Below, piece after piece: positions 32,502 through 47,811 of a DNA stretch of 64,000 bases. The position numbers were made by a program, and so were the translations under genes. The notes below the pieces were generated by a model that did no database searches, was not told the DNA's origin, and worked only from the letters and a program-made list of their open reading frames with translations. The DNA comes from Aphrocallistes beatrix (taxonomy: Eukaryota > Porifera > Hexactinellida > Sceptrulophora > Aphrocallistidae). The stretch is from assembly GCA_963281255.1 (NCBI GenBank), contig OY725493.1, forward strand, positions 1,239,550 through 1,303,549, read 5' to 3'. Each line of letters starts with the position of its first letter. The stretch's first letter is position 1.

Positions 32502-34472
32502 TCAATCATTCAACTCGTAGATGAGGTCGTTGCAGAGTCCAGTGCTTAGCTCGGCAACCCCCGTTTCAGAGGTCACTTGCTCATCCTCTCTAGACTCAGA
32601 CGGCGGAGAGGGAGTACCAGGTGTCAGGTTATCCGATGAAATCTCGCCAGGTTGACACTTTCTTTGCTCTTCGTTCTTGGCAAAACTCTGCTCAGAATGT
32701 TTCATGTCTAAATAAACCTGTAGCGGGGCTTCATCTTGGCTTACTTTGATAGTTAGAGGAGGATTTGAACTCTCCTCACTCCATGGATCTCCGAATTCTT
32801 CCACCTCCCTCAAAATGTTTGATTCCGTCAAAAATCTCTTTTCTACCATCTTACCGTCCCCACAACCAATCCTGAAAGTATCCCACATCTTATTCCCACT
32901 CCCTAATTTACCAATTTTGAGTAAAACGCCATTCTCACTGAGCTTGCAGGTCGAAGTTTGAGCGTTGATAGTGCATTCAGTTGGTAACCGAATGCTAACT
33001 TTATAGAACAACGAATCGTCTTCGAATGACAAATCCACTTCATTGGACCTGTATAATGTAGAGATGGTGCTGGGGATTATATCAGGTAGAGTGAAGCTGA
33101 AATAGAATTGCTTGAAAGTCTGCTTGTACTGGAGTGTTGGGAGGTCACCTGGTTGTTTTGGTGCTGGATTACTGTCACTACTTACAGACTGCTGTGCTAC
33201 TACACTCGCTAACGTATCAGTTTCATTCTTAATTTGTTTTTTCTTGTTCTTCTCACCTGTTTCACCGCCAAGGTCATCATCTGACATGACATCATCCGAG
33301 TCATTGTTATTAGACTGTGATACCTTCTCACTCAGCATCAATTCAACTTTACGTTGCAGATTTTCTGTTTCCTCATCTCCAGAATAATCTTGTTTGTCTT
33401 CACCAAGCTTTGTACCTATCTCCTCTTCATCTACGAGGGTGGGTGGTATCTCTCTTGGGGGTGGTGTAGGCTGGATCTTGTGGACTATCGGCAGCTCCAC
33501 TATCAGTTGTTTGATGTCCTGCACAAACTTAGCCTGTGCTTTGTTGAAATCTACGTTGTAAGAGAAAGGGATGTTTAGCTGGTAGCGAGGAAAGTTGTGG
33601 AAAAGATTCAGCTCTCTCTCCTTCACATCCAGTTTCAAATCTTTGATTGATTCCAGTTTAGGCAAAGTAATGCTTACAACGGTTTCCTTCGGCACTCCCT
33701 TTGTCCCCTGAGGGTCCACTGTGTAATCCTGCATATCGAAATACCCCCTGTACTTGACTGTGTACTCAGGGAGGGTGGAGTCAGACTTAGGAACGGACTT
33801 CTCAGCAGGAATATCGCTACAAATTAGTTTCCGGATGGGATCAGATTCAACCTTCTCCTCGAATCCTTCTACTTCACTTTCATTCGTTTTCCGTATCACA
33901 GTTGGATTCGGCACTCCTTTGTATTTAGATTTCGGATATTTCAAGTTACTTCTTTCTAAGATAGCTTGAAACTGTTTCTCGATACCATCCAGTGCTGTGG
34001 TTACCATTAACTCTTTGAATTTAGAATTATTCATTCCTTGAGCATATGTGTCTGGACTGAAAATGCTATCATAAATCGTATATTTTTGCTTCTTCGCATC
34101 GACACCCTCTTTGGCCGGAACGAGCGAGTAGGGAATAGACCAAGTCTTCCCTACTTCTCCGTTGGGAAGCTTTTGCAGGGGACCAGGCGTGGCTGGTTTG
34201 ATTTCGCTATTAGTAGCGATGTTGATGAAAACTTTCTTTCCCCCATCTTTGAATTTAGTCTTCACGACAAAACCAGGAGTTGGGTTGAGGAATTTGACAT
34301 CATATCCCCTTTCTCTCTCCATCTGGGTGATTTCATCCTCGTATCTTTTCCTGTTCTCAGGGTCTGATATTTCATTCGCGTATTCGACTAAAAGTTTTCT
34401 GAATTCTTCTTTCTTGAGAGCTTCTTCCAGCTTTTTGACTTCATCGCTTGTAATTTCAAATTCCTCAGACAT
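32502..34472 (-). CDS. DNAAF2: Kintoun / DNAAF2, PIH1-domain dynein assembly factor
   Basis: Single exon, 656 residues, ATG at 34472. The N-terminal half is a PIH1 domain: RGYDVKFLNPTPGFVVKT, KKVFINIATNSEIKPA, WSIPYSLVPAKEGVDAKKQK, YTIYDSIFSPDTY, LMVTTALDGIEKQF (about residues 50-170), the arrangement seen in kintoun. A CS/p23-like beta sandwich region (PEYTVKYRGYFDMQDYT..., ~230-340) follows, then a low-complexity acidic linker and a second beta-rich stretch (~430-560). Kintoun acts with HSP90/HSP70 co-chaperones in the cytoplasm to preassemble axonemal dynein arms, so its presence implies motile cilia or flagella in this organism. It is divergent to AMT with 270 bp between start codons. Confidence 0.88.
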   Translation of the reverse strand: MSEEFEITSDEVKKLEEALKKEEFRKLLVEYANEISDPENRKRYEDEITQMERERGYDVKFLNPTPGFVVKTKFKDGGKKVFINIATNSEIKPATPGPLQKLPNGEVGKTWSIPYSLVPAKEGVDAKKQKYTIYDSIFSPDTYAQGMNNSKFKELMVTTALDGIEKQFQAILERSNLKYPKSKYKGVPNPTVIRKTNESEVEGFEEKVESDPIRKLICSDIPAEKSVPKSDSTLPEYTVKYRGYFDMQDYTVDPQGTKGVPKETVVSITLPKLESIKDLKLDVKERELNLFHNFPRYQLNIPFSYNVDFNKAQAKFVQDIKQLIVELPIVHKIQPTPPPREIPPTLVDEEEIGTKLGEDKQDYSGDEETENLQRKVELMLSEKVSQSNNNDSDDVMSDDDLGGETGEKNKKKQIKNETDTLASVVAQQSVSSDSNPAPKQPGDLPTLQYKQTFKQFYFSFTLPDIIPSTISTLYRSNEVDLSFEDDSLFYKVSIRLPTECTINAQTSTCKLSENGVLLKIGKLGSGNKMWDTFRIGCGDGKMVEKRFLTESNILREVEEFGDPWSEESSNPPLTIKVSQDEAPLQVYLDMKHSEQSFAKNEEQRKCQPGEISSDNLTPGTPSPPSESREDEQVTSETGVAELSTGLCNDLIYELND

Positions 34473-34742
34473 TCTAATTTTACAAAATTACAGTATAATA
34501 ATAGTATGGGTACGTATGTACGTATATGTTAATTAGACGGGGGAATTGATATATTCGTTCATGAATAGTCTTTTGTCATAATTGTCTAAGATCATTGAAC
34601 AATCTTTTTGTATATTTTAATTTGTGATTTGAAAACAATTCTGAGTTTAATTACACTTGAATAATAACATATGTACAGTAGTACAGTCTAAGATGTCAAT
34701 TGCTTCCTTCGCTAATGTTTGACCAGGATATTCATTTCAGGT
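34473..34742. promoter_or_regulatory. Likely bidirectional promoter, kintoun (-) / AMT (+)
   Basis: 270 bp separates the two divergent start codons. ...TTCATTTCAG directly before the AMT ATG resembles a splice acceptor, so the AMT 5' UTR may contain an intron here. No core promoter motif can be named with confidence. Confidence 0.45.
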
Positions 34743-35966
34743 ATGTTGCGGTTAGCGAGAGCATCTGCTCTCCTAACCAACTTATTCTCCATCCCTACTC
34801 ATTCCTCATCATGCCGTCAAGCCTCCACAGAAACCTTGAAACGTACACCACTCTATGACTTCCACATTGAACATGGTGGAAAAATGGTTCCTTTCGCTGG
34901 TTACGCAATGCCAGTGCAGTATAAGATGGGGATCACCGATTCAGTTCACCACACAAGGAACTCTGTTTCCCTGTTTGATGTATCCCACATGCTTCAATTC
35001 CATGTCACCGGTCCGAATGCAGCCGACTTTATGGAACGAGTTGTAGTCGGAGATATCCATGGTCTGAAACCGGGACAGAGCATTCTCAGCCTCTTGACCA
35101 ACAAGAAAGGAGGAATCATCGATGATTGCATCGTGAATAAAACCAAGGAAGGTTATATCTATGTCGTCTCGAATGCTGGTAACACTGAAAAGGACTCCAC
35201 TCACTTGACACAGCAACTTGAAGATTTCAAGACAGGTGGTGCTAGCATTGAGTTTGAACAAGAGAGGTCTCTCATTGCTTTGCAAGGACCCAAAATGCCC
35301 AGCGTCCTGCAAGCCGGATTGGTGGATAACTTAGAAAAGTTGTATTTCATGAATAGTGTCCACACTCCAGTGTTCAGTATCCCGGAATGTCGAGTGAGCA
35401 GGTGCGGCTACACTGGGGAAGATGGCGTAGAGATATCCGTGCCATCTCAGAGGGTGGTGGAGTTGGTTGAGCGCCTCTTAGAGCAGCCTGTCCCTAGTGG
35501 AGGACGGGTGGAGCTGGCGGGGTTAGGGACTCGTGACACCTTACGACTAGAAGCAGGACTTTGTTTGTACGGAAACGACATTTCGGAAGAGACAAGCCCT
35601 ATCGAAGCAGGTCTCACTTGGTGTATTGGACAACGCAGGAGAAAAGAAGCGGGATTCCTAGGCGCAGATGTCATTCTTCCTCAGATACCTGGAAAAACGG
35701 AGAATGTGAGGGTTGGTCTCACCTCTTCTGGTCCCCCTGCTCGCCCTGAGACAATAGTGCTCAGTCAAAAGAGTGAAGAAGTCGGTTGGATAACATCAGG
35801 CGGCCCCTCCCCTACATTGAAGAAAAATATTGCCATGGCCTACGTTCCGAGATCCTATGCAAAGGTTGGGAGCGTTTTACTCCTCAAAGTGAGAAAGAAT
35901 CTTGTAGAAGCGACCGTCACCAAGATGCCATTCGTACCGACTAGATATTACTTAGAACCCAAGTAA
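34743..35966 (+). CDS. AMT: Aminomethyltransferase, glycine cleavage T protein, mitochondrial
   Basis: Single exon, 407 residues from ATG 34743; an upstream frame extension begins at TTG and crosses an acceptor-like TTTCAG. The first ~30 residues (LRLARASALLTNLF, SCRQAS) look like a mitochondrial presequence. The GCV_T fold follows: TPLYDFHIEHGGKMVPFAGY, SLFDVSHMLQFHVTG, GGIIDDCIVNK, YIYVVSNAGNTEKD, ALQGPKMPSVLQ, RCGYTGEDGVEISVP, LGTRDTLRLEAGLCLYGNDI, IGQRRRKEAGFLGAD, PARPETIV and GWITSGGPSPTLKKNIAMAY. It transfers the aminomethyl carbon to tetrahydrofolate, forming 5,10-methylene-THF and releasing ammonia, in the glycine cleavage system. Length matches animal AMT (about 403). Its 3' end converges with SCAP. 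Confidence 0.96.
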   Translation: MLRLARASALLTNLFSIPTHSSSCRQASTETLKRTPLYDFHIEHGGKMVPFAGYAMPVQYKMGITDSVHHTRNSVSLFDVSHMLQFHVTGPNAADFMERVVVGDIHGLKPGQSILSLLTNKKGGIIDDCIVNKTKEGYIYVVSNAGNTEKDSTHLTQQLEDFKTGGASIEFEQERSLIALQGPKMPSVLQAGLVDNLEKLYFMNSVHTPVFSIPECRVSRCGYTGEDGVEISVPSQRVVELVERLLEQPVPSGGRVELAGLGTRDTLRLEAGLCLYGNDISEETSPIEAGLTWCIGQRRRKEAGFLGADVILPQIPGKTENVRVGLTSSGPPARPETIVLSQKSEEVGWITSGGPSPTLKKNIAMAYVPRSYAKVGSVLLLKVRKNLVEATVTKMPFVPTRYYLEPK

Positions 35967-36193
35967 TCACTTCTTCGCTATTAATTATATTGCATTGTGT
36001 TTATTTTAGACTTTTAAAATTTTAACTCAGGCCCATGGTTTCTTTAGTCACCCCACCCCCTGAGGAGAGGGAAGTAAAAATGTCTCACTTATTTTGAAAA
36101 TACCCCAAAGGTTGGGACTCACTGACTTAAACACGTTTCATTCACAAGCTAAAATTACTGAAATTTAGAAAATACAATCGGTTCTGAGTCCAT

Positions 36194-39100
36194 TCAATCA
36201 GTTTTCTCTTTCTTTGAAATTCCCCACGAGAGCATGTAGATGTATTTTCTTGTCGTACAAGCGAACACTGATGTCGTTATTTTTAGAATTTTAGACACGT
36301 GGTCCATTTCCTTGCCCTCTCTCAGTTGTATCACCTTTGGCTCTAGCATGTCATACGTGAGGTTGTACAGGACTGCGCACCCCTTGCACCCCACTACTAG
36401 GAGGTTCTCTGTCAGCAGACACATGGATCTCGCCATTGAATCTGGTTGTATCTTCTTCACCATCTCGCCACTCCTCCTCTCTCTCATCCTTACCATTCTG
36501 TCCATGGCGAGAGATATTACCAAAGAAGTAGTTGTGAGGATGGATATTATTTTATGTTGAGTTTCCTGGAAGTTTCTGACACAAGTCCCTGTCTCTAGGT
36601 CCCAACTGCAGACCATTCCTTTTTTGCACCCAGTGGCGCATCCCAGGAGAGGATTGTTGTCTATGCAAATACAGGTGATATAGCCTGGATGTCTCAGTAA
36701 GGTGAAGAGCTCAGTCATTCGGTCTACTCTGTACACACGGAGTGCACACTCGAAATTCGACACTACCACTCTATTGTGTGCATACTCGATGTGAGTAGCC
36801 ATATTGTCACTGATTTTTAACTTCTGCACGAGAGAAGGGTTGCTGATTGGTATCTTAACGATAAACCCATCCACGGTACCATAAAGGATGAGGTTATAGG
36901 GACGCGGGATAATCTTAATGCAGGTTACTCCGGTAGAAGTAGGCTGCAGCTGTAGCACTAATTGGCTGGAGTGAATGTTCCAGAGTGTGATAAGCCCGTT
37001 CTGGAAACCAGCAGCTAGCCACGAGTCATAGCACTCAATGCACCATAAGATAGGGTCGTTAATATCGAAAAGAGGAATTCTCTTCTGTCTCTCAGGCAGT
37101 GTTGATCTCAAACTGTCTAGATGTGGTGCTAGGAAGTTGAAGTGTTTAGGGAATTCGTATCCTCGAATGAGGGAAGAGTTCTCCTCACCCTTACTGCTCG
37201 AATCAGAATCACTCCCGTTAACAGTCCCGCGAAGTTCTAAGTCAGAGCTCTCCGGGTGCATATTCTCTGCGAGGTTAATCTGTCTCCATTGATTAATTGA
37301 GAAATTGTTCTGCTTGGGTGATATGTTCCATAGCTGTAGTCTCATGTCTCGGAGTCTTGTCGCTATGAAGTTGTTGTTGTTGTACAGGACATACTCGAGT
37401 GGCTGGATAACCTGGCTTCCATCGTACAGAGTGCCGAGTATCTGGTATCTAATGTTTGCATTGTGTAAATCTGAATTACTCGGCATTCCTTTATGCAGTG
37501 TAAGATTGAAAACGAGCTGGTTGGTAACGGATAGGACAAGAGATATGGTGAAAAGGGATCCGATTATCATTAACAGGAAGTCCAGTCCGAACTCTGGGGG
37601 CCGCAAGTATCCAGCATGTCCGACATGAGTGACATCGTTCGGAGGGACCTCTCTATTTCCAACAGCTCTCAGATAGATCGGAGGAAGCAGAGTGATGTAC
37701 TCGCCGACTAGACTAATGTCATAGTAAGCGAATAAGTTCGGGAGATGGTACTTGATGAGTTCTGTCCAGCACGGGTTAGCACCACACAGTGCAATGTTCG
37801 AGTCGTTGGAGGGTTGTAGCGTGAAGGAGTAGTGCTGATCATGCACGTATTGCCTGTCCGAGATTATGTTCTCGTGGAGCTCTTGGAAATAGGGGTTGCT
37901 TTCCTCTTGGCTAACTTGTCCCATGGTTGTGTCTTCTGCTGTGCTATCTGTACCGATCATTGATGAGATTGTGTGACGTAGTTTTTCCGCGTCGTCAATT
38001 CCCATTTCTTGCATGAGCATCTGGAGAGAACTGCGGCTGGTGAGGAGCCACCAGGCCAGGAGGACACAGAGCAGGAACGTGAATATCTTCTGAAGAATCC
38101 TCACTTCTTCCAGTTTGTGTATTATCTTCAGATATATCGGATTCTTGCCCGAATCTTTTTGTCTGTGATTATTCGTGTCGGAGTTTTGTATAAATTCTGT
38201 ATGTCTCATATCGGATAATTCGAGTCTCTTGAGATCTATTGAGAGGATGGGAATGAAAAACGCCATTAGTAGCAAAAAGTTGTTTAGCAGACCGAGGATG
38301 GAGATGATGCAGAACTCTTGAATCGCAGGATTGAAGGTTAGGTAGGCCAGTAGCAGTAACGAGATCTGTGTAGCCAATGAGCGAGTAATGGCTACTCCCT
38401 GCTGTCCCAGGCCCTTAGCAATCCTCAGGGGTGCGTCTAGTTCTCTAGGAGTCGAGATGACGCAGTTCGTCACGAGTAGAATGTTTTCTAGTCCAATCAC
38501 GACTATAATGAAAGGGACAACATCTCTACCGTCTAGCGTAGCTCGCAGTCCGAACAAAATGCACATTCCAACTGAGATGCACACAGAGCCAAACAGTGTG
38601 AGGATAGCGGCACAGGCTAACCCCACGCGAGATTTGACTTCCTCAATCTTACTGACGGAGATAGAGATGTATAGGAATACAACGGAATACAGGAAGATAA
38701 GGGGAAATAGTTCTACCAGCTCCTCGTCTCGAGGGTAGAATATGTGTAACCATTCAGTCTGTTTCACCCCGAAGTTGAAGTTCCTTCGTAGAATTTTTAC
38801 AAATTCTGATTGTTCTGTCTGGATGTGTTGAGAAGAAGTGTTGAGAAAGAGTGTAAGTGAGAATGTCAGCTGGTCAGAAGTATCAACTAGACCCAACCCT
38901 AAGATAGAGGACCAGTGGGTCCAGAAACCCCCGAAGAGTAGTTCCTTTACAGAGGAGGAGGGGTTCCGCAACTGGCTGTCATTGGACAGGGTATGGGGTG
39001 CGTAGGGATCTAGAATTTTGCTCGGTTTCTCATGGAATATATTCAGAATGATTGGTATTGGGGATAGGACGAGACACTTGGGTTCAGGATAGATGGAATC

Positions 39101-39613
39101 ATCGAGAAAGCTTGATTCCACTTGGTAGCAAATGTATTCAGAGGAACTCTTGTTGAACTCTCGAAAACTCTTGTCAATCACACTGAACAGATGTTCTGAG
39201 ATCTTCTGTGCGTTCCTGAGGATGTTTCCGATTGGTTGGCGGTAGGAGGAGAAAGATACGACAATCTGTTGCAAGGATAGAGCTGGAGCTCCGTTCAACC
39301 AGTATGGCGGCATATCATTGCATTGATCTGGATTCAGAATGCAGTGGAAGTAAGAACTAGTCACAGAGGAATCTACCCGCGCGTCGCCCGAGCTGGACGC
39401 TGGGCTCTGCGCGCTCGATGACCAGTAGCGCGGGCTTAACGTCAGCTTGTCGAACAGAGACCACATGAGGATGGGGGAGGCGAGGACGGGAATGGCAACA
39501 CATAGCAAGATGAGTAGAGACTTTGGGTAGTGCGCTACGAGGAGCCCGTGCTGGTAAAAGAGGCGGGATAGGGTCGGCCTTATACCGGAATGCGTGAAGT
39601 CCCACGTTCTCAT
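36194..39613 (-). CDS. SCAP: SCAP, SREBP cleavage-activating protein
   Basis: Single exon, 1139 residues, ATG at 39613. Order: first membrane helix (~30-52, SLLILLCVAIPVLASPILM); a luminal loop; a sterol-sensing domain of several helices (~305-455, with FLYSVVFLYISISVSKIEEVKS, VCISVGMCILFGLRATL, FIIVVIGLENILLVTN, PAIQEFCIISILGLLNNFLLL); then ILSIDLKRLELSDM at ~457-468, matching the Asp and COPII-sorting hexapeptide of vertebrate SCAP. A second luminal loop, a last helix near ~680, and a C-terminal WD40 propeller (~850-1130, LWCIECYDSWLAAGFQNG, GCATGCKKGMVCSWDLETG) follow. The family escorts SREBP from ER to Golgi when sterols are low. Length is near human (1279). Being intronless is unusual for so large a gene. 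Divergent to GMPPA. Confidence 0.9.
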   Translation of the reverse strand: MRTWDFTHSGIRPTLSRLFYQHGLLVAHYPKSLLILLCVAIPVLASPILMWSLFDKLTLSPRYWSSSAQSPASSSGDARVDSSVTSSYFHCILNPDQCNDMPPYWLNGAPALSLQQIVVSFSSYRQPIGNILRNAQKISEHLFSVIDKSFREFNKSSSEYICYQVESSFLDDSIYPEPKCLVLSPIPIILNIFHEKPSKILDPYAPHTLSNDSQLRNPSSSVKELLFGGFWTHWSSILGLGLVDTSDQLTFSLTLFLNTSSQHIQTEQSEFVKILRRNFNFGVKQTEWLHIFYPRDEELVELFPLIFLYSVVFLYISISVSKIEEVKSRVGLACAAILTLFGSVCISVGMCILFGLRATLDGRDVVPFIIVVIGLENILLVTNCVISTPRELDAPLRIAKGLGQQGVAITRSLATQISLLLLAYLTFNPAIQEFCIISILGLLNNFLLLMAFFIPILSIDLKRLELSDMRHTEFIQNSDTNNHRQKDSGKNPIYLKIIHKLEEVRILQKIFTFLLCVLLAWWLLTSRSSLQMLMQEMGIDDAEKLRHTISSMIGTDSTAEDTTMGQVSQEESNPYFQELHENIISDRQYVHDQHYSFTLQPSNDSNIALCGANPCWTELIKYHLPNLFAYYDISLVGEYITLLPPIYLRAVGNREVPPNDVTHVGHAGYLRPPEFGLDFLLMIIGSLFTISLVLSVTNQLVFNLTLHKGMPSNSDLHNANIRYQILGTLYDGSQVIQPLEYVLYNNNNFIATRLRDMRLQLWNISPKQNNFSINQWRQINLAENMHPESSDLELRGTVNGSDSDSSSKGEENSSLIRGYEFPKHFNFLAPHLDSLRSTLPERQKRIPLFDINDPILWCIECYDSWLAAGFQNGLITLWNIHSSQLVLQLQPTSTGVTCIKIIPRPYNLILYGTVDGFIVKIPISNPSLVQKLKISDNMATHIEYAHNRVVVSNFECALRVYRVDRMTELFTLLRHPGYITCICIDNNPLLGCATGCKKGMVCSWDLETGTCVRNFQETQHKIISILTTTSLVISLAMDRMVRMRERRSGEMVKKIQPDSMARSMCLLTENLLVVGCKGCAVLYNLTYDMLEPKVIQLREGKEMDHVSKILKITTSVFACTTRKYIYMLSWGISKKEKTD

Positions 39614-39823
39614 AACAGATAGACGTGCTTCAGTGAATCATTACTAAATATGTCAACTGTAAATATTTTATCATTCTTATATAGTTTCTGATCGTTATGA
39701 GAGGGTTTGCTAGTTCTAAGAATATATTCGGTTTCATGCCTAATGCGTGATTTACCACTATATTGTATAAGCTACTATAGAGAATATAATTTGATCAGCT
39801 AACTCGGTAGTAATCAAACCTTC
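39614..39823. promoter_or_regulatory. Likely bidirectional promoter, SCAP (-) / GMPPA (+)
   Basis: Only 210 bp separates the two divergent start codons, so both promoters and 5' UTRs must fit or overlap here. No sterol-response element or other site could be named with confidence. Confidence 0.5.
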
Positions 39824-41234
39824 ATGTCGTACAAAGTGGTTATCCTGATAGGGGGACAGCAGCACCAACAGGGGAGTATATTCCGCCCCCTCTCCCTTGA
39901 CCTCCCCACCCCCCTCTTTCCAGTGGCAGGACGACCACTGGTGCAGCATCAGATTGAGTCTTGTCTCAAGGTGCCCTCTATCACAGAGGTTTTGTTGATC
40001 GGCTGTTATAACCAGGGCGACGCTCTCGACCAGTTTATAACGAGCCTCCAGGGGAAGTATCCCTTCCATGTGCGCTACCTACAGGAGTACACGCCCATGG
40101 GCCTGGGTACCGGGGGAGGGCTGTACCACTTCAGGGACCACATTCTCGCAACCGGACCCAGAGGTGTGTTTGTATTGAATTGTGATGTCTGCTGTGATTT
40201 TCCGCTCAAAGAAATGATCGAGTTTTACGAGTCGAAGGTCCCGTCCCCTCATCTCATTCTCGGCACCACTGTCAATGAGAAACAGTCCTCACACTACGGC
40301 TGTATCGTCAAGGATGCATCTACGCATCAAGTGAGTTAGCAGTGCAGTATCTTATACCAGAGGAGTGGAGTAATTGCGAATATTCTAATTAGCCTACTTG
40401 TACTAGGTAATGCATTACGTGGAGAAACCAGAGACGTTTGTTTCTAACTTGATCAATACAGGCATCTACTTGTTTGCCCCTACCGACTTCTTTTCACACC
40501 TCAGTTCTGTGTTCCAATCACGCTGCATCCCTCGAGCGGATCGTTCTAACAACGGAGAGGGGAACTGGGAGGAGAGAGGGAGTCCCCTAGACTCGATGAG
40601 TCTAGAACACGACTTCCTAGCTAAGACCGCCGGATCAGGGAATCTCTACTCCATCGAGTTAGCACGCGATAGATTCTGGAGTCAGATCAAGACGGCTGGC
40701 TGTGCGATCTACGCCAGTCGCTTCTACCTATCCACGTACCGTATTGCCAACCCGGAGATGCTCTCCCCGGCCTCAGGCCTAGCTCCAATCCCTAGCTCCG
40801 AGGGCGGGCCCTGCATCACCGGGAACGTGTGGATACACTCCTCTGCCCGCGTGGACAGCTCCGCGCGCCTGGGGCCTAACGTGAGTATCGGCGCTAATGT
40901 GACGATAGCCGCGGGGGTGCGAGTGCGGGAGAGCATCATCCTGGACGGCGCCCGCTTAGAGAGACATTCCTGTGTGCTCTACTCGGTGGTGGGGTGGAAC
41001 TGCCGTGTAGGCGCTTGGTCGCGAGTTGAGGGTCTACCGAACAATCCGGATGCGGACGATCCTCACGCTCGCCCCAACGCGGACGCTCTATTCGATTCAG
41101 AGGGGCGACTGCTCCCCTCCAGCACCATTCTGGGCCAGGGCGTGTCCCTAGCCTCTGAGAAGATGCTCCTCAACTGCATTGTTCTGCCACACAAGTCTCT
41201 CTCTGCCACTTACAAACACCAAATCATATTATGA
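39824..41234 (+). CDS. GMPPA: GMPPA, mannose-1-phosphate guanylyltransferase regulatory subunit alpha
   Basis: Two exons, 39824-40330 and 40407-41234 (76-bp phase-0 intron), give 444 residues. The nucleotidyltransferase-like domain starts VVILIGGQQHQQG, IFRPLSLDLPTPLFPVAGRP and continues EVLLIGCYN, VRYLQEYTPMGLGTGGGLYH, VFVLNCDVCCDFP, VMHYVEKPETFVSNLINTGIYLF. A C-terminal left-handed beta-helix (SARVDSSARLGPNVSIGANV, GVRVRESIILDGARLE) follows. The N-terminal loop is that of GMPPA rather than the catalytic GMPPB (it lacks the intact GxGTRLRPLT), so this is the allosteric partner that senses GDP-mannose and restrains GMPPB. Human GMPPA is 420 residues. The AATAAA at 41317 lies just upstream of the next gene's ATG. 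Confidence 0.93.
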
Positions 41235-41316
41235 GCTGTATCTTGTTTGATTAAGTTTATTCCTGAATTAGATTAGTAAGAGATATTTGATAATTACTTT
41301 TGTCACCACTCGTTTA

Positions 41317-41322
41317 AATAAA
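41317..41322 (+). promoter_or_regulatory. Poly(A) signal AATAAA for GMPPA, within the KDM7 5' region
   Basis: 83 bp past the GMPPA stop and 18 bp before the KDM7 ATG at 41341. If used, cleavage would fall at or inside the KDM7 start region. Confidence 0.45.
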
Positions 41323-41340
41323 AATGTAGATTCACTTACA

Positions 41341-47391
<6,051 letters not shown>

Positions 47392-47811
47392 ATAAATCCC
47401 AGAGTTAAACGAGTCTTAGTCTTGCTCGGATCTATTTATTTAGTTATCTGCTCGAAAATCTGCCTTATATTAAAATTAATATGTGTTACGAATTAGTTAT
47501 GTTAGTGTTTCAAGCTTCTATGATAGACTTATTATACATTTATTAAATATTTTATTTATATGCTCTCCCAATTCTTGGGGAAAATACGCTAATAAACGTG
47601 GAGGAGAATGAATGGCAGATGTGAGACAATACTATTAGACTCGCTCCCCACAGTTCCTACTACCACCTCCGAAGTATACTTTAATATAGCATTTCATATC
47701 AGCATTAACAATATCCTATTGTTCCACTATTTCAATTGGAATATACAATTTCCTAAATATCCTTTTATCGAGCTGGTGCTGCTAGAGCCAAGTGAGTTGA
47801 GTCCCTCTCTC

